DNA of 64,000 bases from Chlamydomonas reinhardtii (Eukaryota > Chlorophyta > Chlorophyceae > Chlamydomonadales > Chlamydomonadaceae), in contig NC_057004.1 of assembly GCF_000002595.2 (NCBI RefSeq), positions 3,823,933-3,887,932 on the forward strand, read 5' to 3'. The notes under the pieces are model-generated. The model saw only the letters and a list, made by a program, of their open reading frames with translations, searched no databases and was not told the origin of the DNA. Made by a program: the position numbers and the translations under genes. The first letter of the stretch is position 1; every line of letters starts with the position of its first letter. Positions 11,240 through 23,003 of this stretch are shown here, piece after piece.

Positions 11240-14200
11240 CTGTAATGTGCATTAGCGCCACGACCGCGCAGCTAATGGTCAGACAAGAACCTAATCCCAC
11301 ATAACAACGGTGCGTTGATGCATCTACATTTCCCTTCCCACGGACCAAAGCCACTGGATTGAGGCCGCAATGCCCGGCCCACCTGGTCAGGATCTTCCGC
11401 CGTTACAATTTGCGCGTTGAGCGCCTGCTGGCTGCTGGTCAAGCCCCGGAGGCTCTGGTTCAAAGCACCATGTATATCGCTGTTGGTGGTGTCCATACCG
11501 GTCGTGAACCTGTTCGGACCCAGGCTGGTGCGGTGTGCCGAGCCGCTGGGCGTGGGTGGCAGCTGCAATGTGGTGATGGCCGAGTCCGACTCAACACCAG
11601 CTTCTAGCGTACCTGTGTCCGCGACTCGACCACAGCTGAGGAGCACGCGGTTGCTGTTTGGAGGGCGCGAGCTTGGGGGAGTGGGCACCGGGGTAGGTGC
11701 CCCTGCAGACCGCGCGCTAAGTTTTACGAGGCACACAGGCAGCGGCTCTGCCGGTGGGACGAATTCGCCATCTGCTGCAGCCTTGCGCCGGCGTGCAAGG
11801 GCCACGAAGCCTACGATGATTGCAAGCATCGCCAGCACCACGCCAACCACGACGCCCGCAATGGCGCATGGCGGCAGAGCTTCGTCCATTGAGCTTCCAG
11901 GAGCGCCAGCTGGCAGGTCCGGCCCTTGCGGTTGCTGTGGCACCAGTACGGCAGCCCTTAGCGGCGCGTCCGGGTCCACCACAGCTGCTAAGAAGGCTGC
12001 CTGGGTGGCGCATGCCGCGCGTACGTAGGATGCGCTGCCAGAGGCGCTGGATACCAGGGCCGCTGCACACGTGCCGCTGCCACTGCCGATGCTGCTGGTG
12101 CCAGACCCGAGGCCGGCCAGAGACTGCAGCGTGGAAGCCGTCGTGGATGTGGCATCAGTCAGCAGCAGCGCGGTCGCACCACACAGCGCCGCAGTGCCGC
12201 TCGTGCTGTTGCAGGCGTCTGCCGGCGGCTGTAGCTGCACCCAGCAGCCCGAGGACAGCAGCTGCTGCGCACCGCATGCGGCGGCAGCAGCGGAAGCGCT
12301 ACCAAAGCGCACCGCCCCGCTTCCTGACTGCGCCTGCAGCAGCGCGCGTGCGCGGTGGCGCCCGCTGCTGCCGGGAGCCGCTGCTGACAAGTCCACCACC
12401 GCAAGCACTGCGCCGGCAGCCGAGGCAAGCTGCAGTGCCTGGCTGTATCCGGCCTGCGCGGGGAACAGCTGCAGTGGCTGTCCAGAGCTGGTGATCCCAT
12501 CCACCGCAACGGCCGGCATCTCATACTCGCACACAAACGGCAGGGCCCAGGCGGTGCAGTTGGCCGCGCGGAGCCCTGCTGCTCCACCTATGAGGTCGAG
12601 CGCACCGCAGCCTCCTGCAGCCCCAGACTGTAGCACCGAGCCCACAAACGTCGCATTGGTTGTGCGGCCATGGCTGTAGCTCCATCCGGTGCTGTTGCCA
12701 GACCACACCAGCCCCGTCCAGAACGGACTCGTGTCCAGCTGCGCCGACCCGGCTGCAGGGTGGGTGCTTGCCTGTAGGTACGGCCGCAGCAGCGCCTGCA
12801 CCACCGTCAGCTCTTGGGCGCTGTTCACGGACAGCAACTGTCCTCCGCCGCCGGCGGCGCTCTGGCATGTGGCTGCGGCCAGGCTGTAGCTGGCGGGCTG
12901 CAAGTACACGCTGTACTGCTTGCTGCGGTATGCCTGCACGGCCGCCGGTCGCACGCGCGGGTGCACAAGGCCACCGGCCGCCGCGGGAAACGCGCGCTCG
13001 GACGCGAGCACCAGGCATGACAAAGCTAATGGGCCTGAGCCCTGGCTTGATCCTGGGCCGGTCAGCACTGCCGCCGAGCCCCAGCCCTGGAGCACACAGG
13101 CCGGGGACGGGTCTGCATCGTTGACCCAGAAAAGCGAAAACAGCTGGCAGCCCGTCGTAGCCGTACAGTCCAGGGAGCAGGCCCGGACCGCCGTGTAGTT
13201 GGCACTGCTGTTGCCGGCGTTGGGCAAAGGCACGACGCCTAGGACATCGGGGGCGCTGCCGGACCAAGACGCCGCCGGCACACACAAGTGCCATGCACCG
13301 GCGGCATGCACGTACTGGTCTGCCGATGCCGGCTGGCTGCTGGAAGCTGGTGTGGGCCCAGCCATCAGGCGCGGCCCGTGCAAGCACGTCTGAGTGGCCA
13401 GCCAGGACGGCCCGGTCGTGCGCGCCGCCAGACCTCCAGTGGTGCTGCCGGTGCTATTACTGCTGCCACTGCCACTGGTTCCCAGCACACACGTGCTGTT
13501 GTGCGCCATCCACGTGTAGCCCACGCAGCCGGCGCCCAGGTCGCACAGCGCCTCGCAAGCGTATGCGGTGGCGACGGATGTGTTGCGGGCGCCCGCCGCA
13601 AACACGGCGCTGTACTGCTGCGCGCACACGTAGACGGGCGGGCTGCGGGGCAGCTGCCGCTCCAGGTTGAGGCACGTCTCCAGCACGCTTCCCTGTGCGC
13701 AGCAAAACAGCAGCATTGAACCTTACGTGAAAATTTGCTGATCCTCCTTGGTCATGGCATGGGTTCGGTGCGTGCTACGGCAAGGAAGCAATACCGCATT
13801 GATAGGCACCTGGTTTGGCTATGTGCCTGTGGAAACCGACCCCGGCTATGTCCGGGCGATGAGGTTGTTCGGCTTCAGACTGTGGAGGGGCTCAGCCCCT
13901 TTTCCCGTGACCGGGGAACACTTGTCGGGAGTCTTACCAGGTCAAGGCGGGCCATGCCTCGCGAGTTCGGGTATTCGCTGCCGTCGCCCATGGTGAAAGG
14001 CAGTGCGCCGGACTTGGCGTAGCAAGCCCCATAGGAAGCGTCCGCGGTGGTGATGAAAAAGTTACAGATCGCGCGTGTCGCGCATTCCTGCAGACAGTGG
14101 AAGTACATGAGTAACACAAGCATGACAAGTCCGCTGGTGTACCGCGCGGCACCTCGAGCTTGTTGCAAAACGAGGTATGCCCTTCCAGGCTGGCCACCCT

Positions 14201-17200
14201 CACACACGCACCTGAGCGCAGACTACGTCCTTGAACGTGTCAAACCGGAACAAGTCGTCTCCGCGCATGTCAAGGTGCGGGGTGCACAAATGCCAGGAGT
14301 CATCTGCACAAGCGGCGGACAAGGGTAGCAGCACCATGACTTATGGAGTATGAAACATAAGTGGAGCGCTAAGTCACAGTCACAAGACTCCAAACATTCC
14401 GTACACATCCCAGGGAACGCACCTTCTCCCAGCCGCACTCGTCGATTACCATTGCCCAACGCAGGAGAAAGAAGCGGGGTCAGGAGCCGGTACGTATGCA
14501 CGCAACTTTTCACTGTGCCCTTATCCGAGCCAGCGAGCCGTCCATTGGTGCCCACCACGCCAGGCCAGGCCTTGCCATCGTGGAATGCACGGTACCTGCA
14601 AGCCATGACAAACACCTGGCGTGACAAACAATTTGTTTGAAGCTTCTTGATGACATCGGACTAATGGCAACGCAAGGACTATACAAAGCGTTCAAAGCTT
14701 ACGCAGAAAGCTTGCGCGAAGCTGCCGCAACGCACCTCAGGCTGCAGCTGGGCGGCAACGTGTAGACCACATACAGCGAGCAGTCGTCGTCCGCGTCACA
14801 GGTGTCCCGGCAAGCCTGCTCGTCCGAGCCGTTGAGCCGCCGGAGCTCCCAGCCGGCCGCATCCACGTACTCGGTACACACGTACGCGGGCGGTGTCGCC
14901 AGCCGAGGCAGCACCAGGCAGCCCTCCACGCCGACTGAGCCGCTGTCACTACTGTTGCTGCCAGCGGCGGCGTCCGGCAGCTCTACCCAGGACCGTGACG
15001 CAAACCAGTCGTAGCTGGTGTCGACCACGATGCCCGTGCGCGTGCCGCACAGCAGCGAACCGTTACTGCCTGCTGCGGGCCACACTGCAAAGCCCTGACA
15101 CGTCGCGTTGGCGTTGCACGACACCGCACAGGCCGCCAGGTCGCTCACGGGCAGGCTGTCCTGGGGGCTGTACGCGACCACAGGCGCAGCACGCACGCGG
15201 CGACCCAGCGCGCCGCTGCACACGTGCGTGGCTGAACCAGCTGCTGCATAGCTGACGCTGGGGAGCTGTCTGGGTGTAGCGCCCGCCACCAGGCGAGTGG
15301 CCTTGACGCAGGTGGTCCGGGCCCACTGGGCATCGAACACAGGCAGGCTGGTCAGGCTGGCGACGCCGGGAACACCCAGCAGCACACAGGCGCCCGCTCG
15401 CGTGTCATACGTGTAGATGTCGCAGGCTGCCAGAGAGGAGCACAGCGCCTCGCAGCGGGACAGCTGGGAGGGGCTGATGTGCAGCTGCCCCACGACTGAG
15501 GCGTTCAGGGCCGCCAGCAACTGCTCCGTGAGGCAGACGTAGGGCGCGGCCGGTGCAGCTGTTGCGGTTGCGGCAGTGGCAGCTGTGAGCGCAAACACGG
15601 CTGCATAGCCCGCCGCTGCACAGCCCGGCTGCTGGCCGCCGCTGCTGTTGCTGCTGGTGTCCCCGCTGCTGCAGGCCTGTCGGCACATCGTATCGTCGCT
15701 GACGTTGACGAACGGCAGACCCGGAGCAGCGGCACCGCCCCAGCAAGCGCTGCCACCCACGATGCTGTAGAGCGCCAGGCCGCTCTGCTGCGCCAGGCTG
15801 TAGCACTGAGCCAGGCTGGACGCGTTCTGCGACAGCAGGACCGGCAGCGGCGTGGGCGCCAGTGCCAGTGACCCAGCCGTCGCCGCCGCGCGCTGCTGCC
15901 CGTCCACCAGCGTGTAGCAGCCCTGATAGCGAGCCGCCCCTGATGGGATCTGGTCTGCTGACGCCGCCGGTGCTGTAGCTGCAGGCTGGGCGATGGTGAT
16001 GGACGGTAGCGGCGGCGGAGTGCTCATGCCGCCACGCTCGCACACGAACGCGGCAAACTGCTTGCAAGCCGACATAGCCAGCGTCGCAGTGCTGCTGCTG
16101 TTGCTGCTGGCACCGGGCCGCACCATACCGCAGCGGCTGCCAGGGCTCAGGCTAGACGCTGCGCCGCTGACCAGGCCCGCCAGGCCGCCGTCGCCTGCGG
16201 TACTGTGGCTGTCGAGCCACATCAAGTCAAAGCCCGAGCTGCAGCTACTGCCCTGGAGGATGGAAGGCTGAAAGCTCGCCAACCTTCGTAGGGCACGCTC
16301 GCCGAAACCGTCCATGAAGCTGACCCCACCGCGGTATCCCGCTGGGCAGTACAGCCCCACCCAGCAGCCGTCCGGCACGTCGTGGCTCTCAAAGCCGCCG
16401 CTGGCTGCCCGCGGCAGGGCTTGCAGTGCCGCGCTGCACAGCTGTGCCACCGCCCCAAGCTGCTGCGGCGAGGACACGCCGGCGAGGTGGCCGCCGCGCG
16501 CCTGGCACACCTGCTCCGCCGCATGGTACGGCAGCGCGTAGGGTGTGCGGAGCACCTCGTACGTCGTGCCGTCGTCAGCCTGCGGTACAGCACAGGACCA
16601 GGTGTAAAGCTGATGGCGGCAAGCAGGAACACGGGTTGCCTTGATGGCTTAAGTGATGCCTCTTGCTGACCCATCACCAGCAGAATTTACCTCGTAGCTT
16701 TGGAGCGGCGAGCCAACCGGCGTTTCACATAGGAATGGCCGGCTCATCTGGTAGCGGCGGCGCGCGAGCATGAGATTGCCTGCGTACAGCAGTCAGAGAA
16801 TAATCTCAGGGAATCAATCAGCAGCGTATGCCTCTGCATGATTGCGCATGGCCCAACATGACGAGCATACCCACCGGTTGAGTAGGAGAGGGTTGCGGCA
16901 GACCGTGCCCCAGAAAACTGGGAGAACGACACGGGGCGTCCGGGCGGGTAACCGCCGTACCACATGGGAAAGTCGAATGGCGAGCGAGGGCTTCCGACCC
17001 AAACGAAGTCTGTCCACGCCAGGTTCAAGCCTGTGCGATCAAATGTAAAACGTGATGGTCGGCGGGTACAGCCACGGAATGCACACAGCACATACCCAAG
17101 GCAAGGACGGCACGTGCGGTAACACGTATGCCGGTGCAAGCCTATCTCGCTATATCCGTACCTGTTTTGTTGGTGGTCGCGCCAACCCAGACTTCAAAAT

Positions 17201-20200
17201 CGCTTGTCAGGCCGTCAGTGAAGCGCTGCTGCGTGCTGTATTCTTGCCGTAGCCTGTTGATGGAGCGCGCAAGACTTCAATGCTTGCTGGTGGACTTCGC
17301 AGCGCTCTAAGGGGTCTCGCTGGAGGTGCGGTAAAATAAGTAGCCCCATCTAACGGCAACGCACCTGTGCAGGAAGGTCCTGAGCACTTCCAGGTCTCGC
17401 CCCACAGACGGCGACGCCAAGTTACCGCCGCGCGCCTGACACGCCTCCTGGGCGTCCGGGAAGGTGCGCGGTGTTCCCAAGTGGAGCTCAAACAGCGCCC
17501 CATTGCTGACCACCGCCGCGGAGGGTTGCACATCTGCCCCGGGTAGGCGCCACACACAGGGGGTGGTCACGATGACTAGAGCTTGTGGTCACTATGCGAC
17601 GATGCCTGCACCCGCGCCTTAAGGATAAACAACAATTAGCTATATAGCCGCCGGCTGCGTGGCCGCCATGCACTTACAGGGCTTGGCCGGGACAAGGCAC
17701 GTGATGTTTCGCCTTCGACTATCGCAGTCTGCGGGCGGGGGCAAGCAGCATCTCCATAAGTACTTGCGAGGGGCCCCGCTGCAGAGGCTGCGGCAAATTT
17801 GCCCAAACTAAGCTACCGTACTTTAGCAAGCGCACACGACCTACCTGACCAGTTGGCCCATTCCCAGCGAACGGGCCCTGAGGGCCCCACCGTGTTTACC
17901 GTAAGGCACACGACCACAGGCGAAGAGGTCAGTGTGAAGAGCTCGCCCTGTCTCCCCACACACAGGCATTGGCGGTAATTAGCGTTGAGCAGCGCGGTAG
18001 GGCATGTATGGGCACATCTCCAGCGCAATGCCTCAATGCCGACATGTCTTAAGCAATGAACCGATCTGTCTAGTGCTGCGACCTGTCCTGCATTTATCCT
18101 GGATGGTGTGCTAAAGAAACACAAGGGAAAGGGTCGACATTGCATGGTGTGTGTGCCCACCTGGTAGTCGTAGGGAGTGCCATCCGTCCACCCGAGGTTG
18201 ATGCCGTGGACGTTGTCCAGGCCAATGTACGTGAGCACGCGGCGCTCCCCAATCAAGACGAAGTTGTTGCTCAAGGGGTCTAAGTCGAGCCAGGTCTGTG
18301 TCTCGCGCAAAAGGGCAACAGCCAGCGCAGAAATCAGCAGCGACGTTGCAAGTAAGATTGGGCACCGTACTCCTCAGCTTATGTCCGCACTCCGCAGACT
18401 TTTCAACCTCGATCCACTTAGCGCATACTACTGTCGCCCCAGCTTGCCTGCATCACTAGTGCGTCCGTGGCGCCGTCGTGGATGGACACCATGTTGCCGC
18501 CCAGCTGCTGGCACATGGCCACGCCCACGGGGTAGGTCGCCGGGTTGGTGATGAACACGTAGGCGCTCCCGCGTTGCAGCCGTACGCGCGCGGGCAGCTT
18601 ATCCAAGCGGCCTTCCCAGCTTGGCAGATTGGCTGCGGGAAAATTAGGCAAGCGGGCGCCGGCGGGACATAATCGAGGTCAACGGAAGGGTCTGGTAGGA
18701 AGGGCCACGCCGTTCATGCGCCATGGGCACCAAGCCGTGTGGCGTAACGTCCCAAGCATGCCAAGCAAACACAAAGATACGATGGCCCTGCAATGCGCCG
18801 ACATAGGGCCCCGATTACATGACTCGGTGCAATATAAAGACACTCACGCGTGGGCGCGCTCGGGATATTCTGCGACGGGCCTGGCCCGTTGCGCACAGGC
18901 CACTGGCATGCCACATGCCGCGATTCGTCACAGGTGTTGGGGTACAACCAGCCATTCAGCAGGCCGCCCGCGGCCGCTAAGAGGCAGTCCGGGCCCGGGG
19001 CTGCATCCCTAGCCCAGAACTGCAAGCAGCATATGGTAGGGTAGCACCAGCCAGGTGCGAGGGGGAATGTTTCCGCAAACCGTAGAGAAACATGATGGCT
19101 GTAACGACCAGGGGAAGAGGCCTCATTGGTCAGTGTGCATGAAGGCAGTTGCAATGAAAGACTGGCACTCCCAGCGGCGCAAGTTTGGGACAGCAGACAC
19201 CTTTGCAACAGCGCTCCATACCTCTGACAGAATCGGGGACCCGTCTCCGTACGTGTAGTTTGTGAGTGTCGCAGGCCGGAGGTCGAAGGGTCCGTTCCTG
19301 ATCCAAGGTAACATGGCCATGAGAACAGCACTTCAATTCCGCGTGTCAAGATGCTGCCGTAATGCGTAAAACGACCGTGGACTTCATCTGCTATCCCTGC
19401 CACCGTTCCCTGCCAGCACGTACGGATACTCCTTGTGCCGCCGGACCCTGCCACGCACCCGTCAATCCAGATGTCGCCACGCGCCACCGCCGTGAGCTCC
19501 GCCACCGCCTCCCGGCCTGCAACAGAAAGGCATACCCGTACCCTGAGTATGAGCTCCTTCACACGGAGCCCAACCCGTCGTGTGCATCGCGTGTGGCACG
19601 GCATACCTGATGCCCGTTGGCCCCTGGCCTGTCCCGTGTTTGCCAGCCGTGGGCCATGCCTTACCCCGCGCGCCCACCGGCCGGTGCGGCACGGCGCCCA
19701 TGCCCGCGCAGAAGTTGATGGCGTCCTGGGCGCCCAGTCGGTCGTTGAAAGCAACCACCATTGTGCTGTCGGTCTGGAAGCGCACGCCGGGGTCACCTGC
19801 ATGTGGGTCCGCGGCGGGCGAGCTGCTTCACGCCCTGCTTGCTAAGCTGCGACAGCCTTCCCTGTGCGGGAGACGTCAGCGGCCCCCCCTTACAACACAG
19901 CGTCGCGCACAGCAATGCGCAGCTGAGGCGACTTTGCTGCTCACCTGGGGCGTACACGGCACACACTGGGGCGCCCTGCTCCGTGCAGGCTCGTGTGGCC
20001 AGGCCGGCTGTGCCATTGGTGACTACCACCGCCGTGCAGCCGCCGCGCACCGTCACGCTGAAGTTGACGGGCAGCACATAACCGGTGCCATCAAGCCAGC
20101 TTATGCGGCTCGAGGACGCGTTATGGACGCCGAACAGCCAGAACACGTAAGGCCCACGGCGGGCAGCAGCCATGCCTCCCGCACTGCTACTGCCGCTGGT

Positions 20201-21392
20201 GTTGCTGTTGTGGGCGTCCATGCGCGCCGCTGCCTGCTCCGCAGCGCGCAGCAACGTCCGGTAATCACTGGTGGTGTGCAGTGAGGCGGGCCGCGCGCCG
20301 CCGAATTGCCTGCAGGCGGCCTCAGTTTCGCTGGCTGTCCCCGGCTGCGAGGGCAGGCCCAAGTAATGTAGGGAGGTCTCGGGCGTACCCGCCACGAAGT
20401 CGGCGCTCGTGCCTAGAGAGATGATGCACAGTGGGGCAACAATGTCAATATGAGGCTCACGAGCGCAACGGCAGGTGCCCTAGACCCAGATGGCGCAGGG
20501 ACAAACAGAGTCGGATTTACCTGCCCGATCTGACTGGAGAAAGTAACCCGTCGAAGCATGCCGCTGCACGCAGCCGCTGCCCAAGCCTGCCTCCACGCAC
20601 GTCGCCGTCTTCAGGGTGCACAGCTCCTCTGAGGCGAGGAAGCTGACGCTGCGGCATCCCAGCGTGCTGATGCAGAGCTGCTTGCAGGCGTCCCACGGCA
20701 CGCGCCGGTAATACGGCACGTCCAGGTCGAAGTCATTGGACACCTCCAATCCAGTCAGATCATCAGTCATTCCACCATCCAGGAGGTCGGCCCGCGTGTA
20801 GAGCCCCTCGCAACTGGTAGCGTTGCTGGTGCTACCACCGGTTGCTGACACCTCCTGGTTGCCAAGGGCTGACAATACCAGCTGCCCCGCTGTGGTGAAG
20901 CCCGTGCAGTCAGGCCTGGGGTTGCAGCTCCGAGCCAGCGCTATGAGAGTCGAGTTGCGGGCACCATCTTGTAGTGCGGCGCCTTCAGCACTTGTTGCGC
21001 CTGACCACAGCTGGTAGCCGGGCACTGTCGGGCAACTGCGCGCAGCAATGCCTGCAGGAGCAGTGCAGCAATCGGCATACCCGTTGGAAAGCTTTCCGCA
21101 GAGGCCCACACCCGACGCCCACGCCGGCGTGCTGCTGGTTGACTCATGCGCCCTCACTCTTCGACAATCCAGCCGCTGCGTCTTGGCGATGCCTATCAAC
21201 AAACAAGTTCCGGTGGATGCTCTTTCCAGCCGCTGGAAAAGCCTTGTCGCTCCGGAATCGAAAGTCATCTCAAGCGAAGTGCCCTTGGTTGAAGCCGTGT
21301 TACCATGTGCGAAGCTTACTTGTGCCGCTCCATAAGGTGCATAGCAGCTGTGCAACTACAATCCACGAGGCCGTTCGCGCCAGTGGGCTCAT
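9672..21392 (-). CDS. Multi-C-type-lectin/WSC/PAN receptor kinase
   Basis: Apparently complete single-pass receptor kinase. Exon 1 (21320-21392) encodes a clear signal peptide ([19 protein letters not shown]...). It joins in phase 1 to exon 2 (20521-21051), giving the same Cys-rich module that follows the signal peptide in the neighbouring paralogue. CTLD1 spans exons 19945-20412, 19665-19796, then short exons to about 18850. CTLD2 is near 18610-17800, CTLD3 near 17560-16690, and CTLD4 starts at about 16590 in a long exon that also holds a WSC-like module and PAN/apple-like repeats (to about 14735). Apple-like exons follow at about 14600-14420, 14305-14217 and 13938-14087. The exon 11383-13692 has another apple-like module, CTLD5, a degenerate sixth CTLD-like stretch, a membrane span (about 11875-11790, followed by ARRRK) and a juxtamembrane tail. 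Six exons at 9672-11239 encode the kinase. Exon edges between 19459 and 16700 are approximate. Expected at the plasma membrane, with the kinase inside. Confidence 0.85.
12660..13695. repeat. Near-identical segment of the receptor paralogues, copy 2
   Basis: Partner of the segment at 1-1045. The left edge of the window limits how far the match can be followed, so the true block may be longer. The intron beyond the acceptor at 13693 is not alike in the two genes. Confidence 0.9.
13802..13921 (+). repeat. Dispersed ~120-bp repeat, intronic copy
   Basis: About 120 bp inside a receptor-kinase intron (13693-13937). It is nearly identical and in the same orientation to 38587-38706, with only a handful of differences. 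It contains the palindrome GGGGCTCAGCCCC and an open reading frame that both copies share. The corresponding part of the other receptor gene lacks it. Confidence 0.85.
14748..16580. repeat. Near-identical CTLD-WSC-PAN exon block, copy 2
   Basis: Partner of 1870-3705. The offset between the two blocks (about 12.88 kb) differs from that of the 1-1045/12660-13695 pair (about 12.66 kb), so the sequence between them has indels as well as substitutions. Confidence 0.88.
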
Positions 21393-22276
21393 ACCAACTC
21401 TCGGGGGCTGGACGCTACATCAACATGATTACAGCTACTTTCCCCGTATCAAATAAGGTTTGCATCCAATGTATGGGCGCAGGTAAGTCGCCCACACAAA
21501 AACTGAACCAATTTCAATTCGCCCCTTCATGATTCTTGAAAAAGAGCTGTATCCAGTTTGTGTTCTGTGTTCCTTTTGGTCCTCGGCGCACGTGGACGCG
21601 GCGACAACCCCCACGCCTCGGCCCATGCTCACAATCACGACAAAAGCTGTGCCTCCCTCACTCCATGTGTGCCCATCTGTCCGTTTATCTGCCTACATCC
21701 GTCCACGCCCGTAGCCCTGACCCTCCTTTTTGCCTAGAACGTCCACAACTTCATAACTCCTGCATTCCGCCAGCTGCGCTTCGGCAGACATGTTTACTTT
21801 TAGGGTGCTGAATTCGCAGGCCTGCAGAGTTGCGGTTTCAGTAGTTTGTAAAAGTGTAAAATCATGGATGTGCTGCAGTGCGGTGGCACGTGCCGGCTGT
21901 GAGCATGGGGGACCAGGGGAGACATCGGCCTGTCGCCGCTCAACATTTCCTTCAACCGGTTGTGCAGTAAGAGCAATGCCGGGATTCCTCCCATAGCCCC
22001 GGGTGTGGGGCGTTGCAAATACGGAGGTGCACGGTGCCCTGCTGTCCGCTTTGGGGCCTTGGAAGGGGCGCTCCCAGGCCCAGGCCTGCCTGTGTTCGTG
22101 TCCACCGATGCGCTTCATTCGCACATCGGGCGGGACATTATGCCCATATGCCGAAGCCTATATTGTTTAAGCCGTCAATTACTTTAAACAGCTCTGCGTC
22201 TGTTAACTGACTGAAGCATCGTCGCAACCACTGCCGCAACCATTTTGCCCACACAACACGAGCTTTTGTGGTAACC
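21393..22276. promoter_or_regulatory. Divergent intergenic region: receptor kinase / CDC25-like gene
   Basis: 884 bp between the receptor kinase start (minus) and the CDC25/ACR2-like start (plus). Both promoters must lie here. No coding ORF with family resemblance and no obvious promoter box was recognised. Confidence 0.5.
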
Positions 22277-23003
22277 ATGACGGTTCAGTATTTAGAGCCT
22301 TCGCAGCTTGCCGCTGCTCTTCGTCACCCTAAGACTCGCGACCGAGTGGTGGTGAGCAAGCATGGAGAGGCGCCACGCCGTATCACCCCGAAGCTAACAG
22401 CCGGTCCTCCCACCGCAGGTCGTAGACGTGCGTGACGAGGTAGGAAGGGAAAGCTGAGCTGGATGGCATGTAACGGCGGGTGCAGAACGGGGTCTGGGTA
22501 CGGCACGGGCGGCGTAGGCACCCTGCAACCTTGTCTGGGCCCTGCTGCAGCGGAACGCCACAGCCCAGATACGTTGGTTGCCCGTGGTCGCAGGACTTCA
22601 TTGGCGGGCATGTTAAGGGGGCCGTGAACTCGCCTTCAGAATTTTGGGGCAACGAGCCGCATGTGGACTCGCTCATCAACGAGCACATTGCGGGCAAGGC
22701 AGAAATGGTGCGTGTCACGTGGGTCTTCTGCTCCGCCTGCGTCGCGCGCTGGTATTGGCTGCCACTTACACGCTTGACGCACCACATCTTTCATCGCTTT
22801 TGCAGGTTGTGGTTCATTGTATGTTCAGCCAGCAGCGTGGGCCCCGCTGCGCGATGGCTCTGGCGCGGCGTCTGGAGGCAATGGAGCAGCCGCTCAGCCC
22901 GATCCCACAGGTATTCGTACTAAGAGGCGGCTTCACCAGCTTTGTGCGAACCTACAAGCACGAGGACGACCTAGTAGAAGGATTTGACAGCAAGTACCAC
23001 TAA
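22277..23003 (+). CDS. CDC25-type phosphatase / ACR2-type arsenate reductase (rhodanese fold)
   Basis: Single-domain rhodanese-fold protein of 135 residues. Exons are 22277-22351, 22419-22439 (only 21 nt, encoding VVDVRDE), 22594-22707 and 22806-23003, all in phase. The active-site loop reads HCMFSQQRGPRCA, the CX5R signature of CDC25-like enzymes. It closely resembles the plant CDC25/ACR2 family (about 146 residues in Arabidopsis), which is known for both Tyr-phosphatase and arsenate reductase activity. Expected role: glutathione/glutaredoxin-linked reduction of arsenate to arsenite, or dephosphorylation of CDK; the sequence cannot decide. The N-terminal regulatory region of animal CDC25 is absent, as in plants. 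Putative TGTAA polyadenylation motifs occur near 23609 and 23671. Confidence 0.87.

Noticed and set aside
20941-21147. Alternative signal-peptide-like start [16 protein letters not shown] for the receptor kinase
   Set aside because: Wrong frame relative to the next module. The start at 21392 gives a better signal peptide and a phase-1 join like that of the paralogue.
21693-22124. Minus-strand frame of 143 codons in the divergent promoter region
   Set aside because: No motif, poor codon pattern, and it lies upstream of the receptor signal peptide in the expected promoter.
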